Shown: positions 5,629 through 8,306 of the stretch, one piece after another
Layout of the letters: the number at the start of each line of letters is the position of its first letter
Position numbering within the stretch: the stretch's first letter is position 1
Origin: Betaproteobacteria bacterium
Lineage (GTDB): Bacteria; Pseudomonadota; Gammaproteobacteria; Burkholderiales; Burkholderiaceae_C
NCBI GenBank assembly: GCA_005884255.1
Contig: VBDL01000704.1
Span: 1-8,306 of the forward strand
Reading direction: 5' to 3'
DNA: 8,306 nt
Notes under the pieces: generated by a model
What the model saw: the letters and a program-made list of their open reading frames with translations, nothing else
What the model was told of the DNA's origin: nothing
Database searches by the model: none
Program-made: the position numbers and the translations under genes

Positions 5629-7652
5629 ATGCCCGAGGCCGCCGCCGTCAGCGACATCCCCGCGACCGCCCCCCCGCCGCCCAAGCCGAAATCGGCGCCG
5701 CAACGCGCGATGGAGAAGCTCGGCCTCCTGCGCGACATCGATCTCGCGCTGCACCTGCCGCTGCGCTATGAGGACGAGACGCGGCTGACGCGCATCGCCG
5801 ACGCGCGCGAAGGCGACACCGTGCAGGTCGAAGGCGTGGTCAGCGACAGCCGCGTCGAGTTCCGCCCGCGCCGCCAGCTGGTCGTGCGCCTGCATGACGA
5901 CAGCGACGAGCTGGTGCTGCGCTTCCTCAAGGCGAAGTGCGCGGCGGCTTCCTCGGGCGCGAGATGGTGCACCCCTCCTTCAAGGCGGTCGACGACGCCA
6001 CGCCGCTGGCCGCGGCGCTGACCCCCGTGTACCCGACGAGCGCGCAGCTGCCGCAGGCGTACCTGCGCAAGGCGGTGGTGTCGGCGCTGGCGCGTGCCCC
6101 GTTGGATGAGGTGCTGCCGGCGGACACGCTGCCGGCGGGGCTGCCGCCGCTGCGCGACGCGCTGAACTTCCTGCACCACCCGGCGCCTCAGGTGAGCCTC
6201 GCGCAGCTCGCCGACCACAGCCACCCGGCCTGGCAGCGGCTGAAGTTCGAGGAGCTGCTGGCGCAGCAGCTGTCGCAGGCGCAGGCGCAACGCGAGCGCG
6301 CGCTGCTGAGGGCGCCGCTGCTGTGGGGCCGGCCGGGCGGCCTGCACGAGAAGCTGCTGGCTGCGTTGCCATTCCAGCTCACGCGCGCGCAGCGGCGCGT
6401 GGCCGAGGAAATCGCCAAGGACCTGGCGCGCGCGCAGCCGATGCATCGCCTGCTACAAGGCGACGTCGGCTCCGGCAAGACGGTGGTGGCCGCGCTCGCC
6501 GCCGCGGTGACCATCGATGCCGGCTGGCAGTGTGCGCTGATGGCGCCGACCGAAATCCTCGCCGAGCAGCACTTTCGCAAGCTGGTGCACTGGCTGGAGC
6601 CGCTGGGCATCGGGGTGGCATGGCTCACCGGCAGCCGCAAAGGCAAGGTGCGCACGCAGATGGTCGAGCGCGTGGCGTCGGGCGAAGCGGCGCTCGTGGT
6701 CGGCACGCATGCGGTGATCCAGCACGACGTGCACTTCGCGAAGCTGGGCCTGGCCATCGTCGACGAGCAACACCGTTTCGGCGTCGCGCAGCGGCTGGCG
6801 CTGCGCCGCAAGCTCGCTGAAGCTGGCCTGGAGCCGCACCTCTTGATGATGAGCGCGACGCCGATCCCGCGCACCTTGGCGATGAGCTACTTCGCCGACC
6901 TCGACGTGAGCACGATCGACGAGCTGCCGCCGGGGCGCACGTCGGTGGTCACCAAGGTGTTCGCCGACGGCCGGCGCGAAGAGGTGATCGCACGCATCCG
7001 CGACGAGGCGGCACGCGGCCGCCAAGTCTACTGGGTGTGCCCGCTGATCGAAGAGAGCGAGACGCTCGATCTGCAGAACGCCACCGAAACGCATCAGCAG
7101 CTCAGCGCGGCGTTGCCGGACAAGATGGTCGGCCTGCTGCACGGCCGCATGCCGCCGGCCGAGAAGGCCGCAGTGATGTCGCTGTTCGCCGGCGGGCAGA
7201 TGAGCGTGCTGGTGTCGACCACGGTGATCGAGGTCGGCGTCGACGTGCCCAACGCGAGCCTGATGATCATCGAGCACGCCGAGCGCTTCGGCCTGTCGCA
7301 GCTGCACCAGCTGCGCGGGCGCGTCGGCCGCGGCGCGGTGGCCAGCGTGTGCGTGCTGCTCTACACGCCGCCCTTGTCCGATACCGGCAAGGCCCGCTTG
7401 CGCGCGGTGGCCGAGACGACCGATGGCTTCGAGATCGCACGCCGCGACCTGGAGATCCGCGGGCCCGGCGAGTTCATGGGCGCGCGCCAATCGGGCGATG
7501 CGCTGCTGCGCTTCGCCGATCTCAACGAGGACAGCCGCCTGCTGCAGCATGCGCGCCGCGTCGCACCCATGCTGCTCGATCGCCACCCGGCCGCAGCGCG
7601 GGCGCATGTCGCGCGCTGGCTCGGCGCCAAGACAGACTATCTGAAGGCCTGA
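5629..7652 (+). pseudogene. recG: ATP-dependent DNA helicase RecG, frameshifted by an internal deletion
   Basis: RecG remodels stalled replication forks and branch-migrates Holliday junctions. The reading begins at ATG 5629: a Pro/Ala-rich N-terminus, then MEKLGLLRDIDLALHLPLRYEDETR and the start of the wedge (OB-fold) domain, up to LVLRFL at 5911-5928. The sequence then resumes in another frame at 5931 with GEVRGGFLGREMVHPSF. About 18 residues of the OB-fold found in RecG relatives (after LRFLN, before GE) are missing, a deletion of about 55 bp that is not a multiple of three. From 5931 to 7652 the frame is open and conserved: Walker A GDVGSGKT (6459-6482), DEQH box (6762-6773), SATPIPRT, then TTVIEVGVDVPNA and HQLRGRVGRG in the second helicase domain, and RGPGEFMGARQSG near the end. 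Straight translation stops at 6021 after about 130 residues. An internal start (GTG 5937) would lack most of the wedge domain. The original length would be about 690 residues. Confidence 0.93.
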
Positions 7653-7682
7653 GTCATTCGGCTTGCGCTATCCTGCGCGCCA

Positions 7683-8306
7683 ATGACCCTCACCGAGCTT
7701 CGCTACATCGTCGCCGTCGCGCGCGAGAGGCATTTTCGTGTCGCAGCCCACGCTGAGCGTGGCGATCAAGAAGCTGGAGGAGGAGCTCGACGTCAAGCTA
7801 TTCGAGCGCGGCACCAACGAGGTCAGCGTCACGCCGCTGGGCGAGGCCATCGTGCGCCAGGCGCAGCAGGTGATCGAGCAGGCCGCGGCGATCAAGGAGA
7901 TCGCGCAGCGCGGCAAGGATCCGCTGGCCGGGCCGCTGCGCCTGGGCATCATCTACACCATCGGCCCCTACCTGCTGCCGGAGTTGGTGAAGCAGACCAT
8001 CGAGCGCGTGCCGCAGATGCCGCTGATGCTGCAGGAGAACTTCACCGTCAAGCTGCTGGACATGCTGCGCACCGGCGAGCTCGACTGCGCGATCATGGCC
8101 GAGCCCTTCCCCGACTCGGGCCTCGCGATGGCGCCGCTGTATGACGAGCCGTTCATGGTCGCGGTGCCGAAGACGCATCCGCTGGCCAAACGCAAGAGCG
8201 TGTCGTCGCAGGAGCTGAAGCGGGAGACGATGCTGCTGCTCGGCACCGGGCATTGCTTCCGCGACCACGTGCTCGAGGTGTGCCCGGAGTTCGCACGCTT
8301 CGCCAG
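7683..8306 (+). pseudogene. oxyR: OxyR, LysR-type peroxide regulator; frameshifted in the DNA-binding domain and cut by the window edge
   Basis: OxyR senses hydrogen peroxide through an intramolecular disulfide and activates genes such as katG, ahpC and dps. ATG 7683 starts MTLTELRYIVAVARERHF, the canonical N-terminus. After the codons for HF at 7731-7736 the conserved sequence continues in another frame from 7735 with FVSQPTLSVAIKKLEEELDV. Relatives have about seven residues (GRAAEAC-like) between these two Phe, so 23 bp are missing. The lost stretch is the first helix and turn of the helix-turn-helix. From 7735 the frame is open to the window edge: ERGTNEVSVTPLG, GPLRLGIIYTIGPYLLPELV, then GTGHCFRDHVLEVC. 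Cys codons at 8254 and 8281 are nine residues apart, as Cys199 and Cys208 are in E. coli OxyR. That spacing separates OxyR from generic LysR proteins. The gene follows recG by 30 bp. Straight translation from 7683 ends at 8144 as nonsense. The C-terminus is outside the window. Confidence 0.92.

Noticed and set aside
5925..5940. Programmed ribosomal frameshift in recG
   Set aside because: There is no slippery heptamer at the junction, and conserved residues are missing there rather than merely out of frame, so a deletion explains it better.
6453..7607. A 384-codon minus-strand frame opposite recG
   Set aside because: It mirrors the recG helicase region, is His/Arg/Ala-rich and contains no recognisable domain.
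7731..7740. Programmed frameshift in oxyR at CATTTTCG
   Set aside because: A TTTT run is slippery-looking, but a shift would still leave the helix-turn-helix core absent; about seven conserved residues are gone.
1..8306. A new defence, mobile or secretion system
   Set aside because: All substantial genes match familiar chromosomal families (hybrid kinase, AcpA-like phosphatase, ECF41 sigma, QueA, RecG, OxyR); no integrase, transposase, CRISPR array, toxin-antitoxin pair or unexplained multi-gene cluster is visible.

Overview
This window is very GC-rich, densely coded bacterial DNA with a strong G/C bias at third codon positions. The proteins look like those of a Burkholderiales betaproteobacterium of the Rubrivivax/Leptothrix/Comamonadaceae type. 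That placement is an inference from the OxyR and RecG sequences, the queA-recG-oxyR adjacency and a GC-rich palindromic intergenic element. It does not come from any database search.

Layout, left to right: (1) bases 1-62, minus strand, the start of a gene with a signal-peptide-like N-terminus that runs off the window; (2) 171-2060, plus, a membrane-bound hybrid histidine kinase whose C-terminal receiver domain has lost about 28 residues; (3) 2063-2136, a palindromic, hairpin-forming intergenic element; (4) 2173-3672, plus, an intact AcpA-like acid phosphatase/phosphoesterase lipoprotein; (5) 3674-4511, minus, a scrambled ECF41-type (SigJ-like) sigma factor gene in which a 139-bp copy of the sigma-2 region sits where sigma-4 should be; (6) 4516-5580, minus, intact queA; (7) 5629-7652, plus, recG with a frameshifting deletion of about 55 bp; (8) 7683-8306, plus, oxyR with a frameshifting 23-bp deletion in its helix-turn-helix, running off the right edge. 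There is no gap longer than about 110 bases without a gene.

The genes do not form one pathway. queA (tRNA queuosine modification) and the sigma gene are a probable minus-strand unit, with a 4-base gap. recG and oxyR are a probable plus-strand unit (DNA repair plus peroxide response), divergent from queA. The phosphatase and sigma genes converge with a one-base gap.

The most notable feature is not a new system but a pattern. Four of the six substantially covered genes carry a clean, local lesion: three deletions and one duplication/replacement. The sequence on both sides of each lesion is otherwise well conserved, with no decay. Either a deletion-prone mutational process acted very recently, or, in my view more likely, the assembly collapsed or misjoined short segments. 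The two copies of the 139-bp repeat differ at a single silent site, which would fit two strain haplotypes joined in a metagenome assembly. Raw reads would decide. I see no CRISPR array, tRNA, rRNA, insertion sequence or phage gene.
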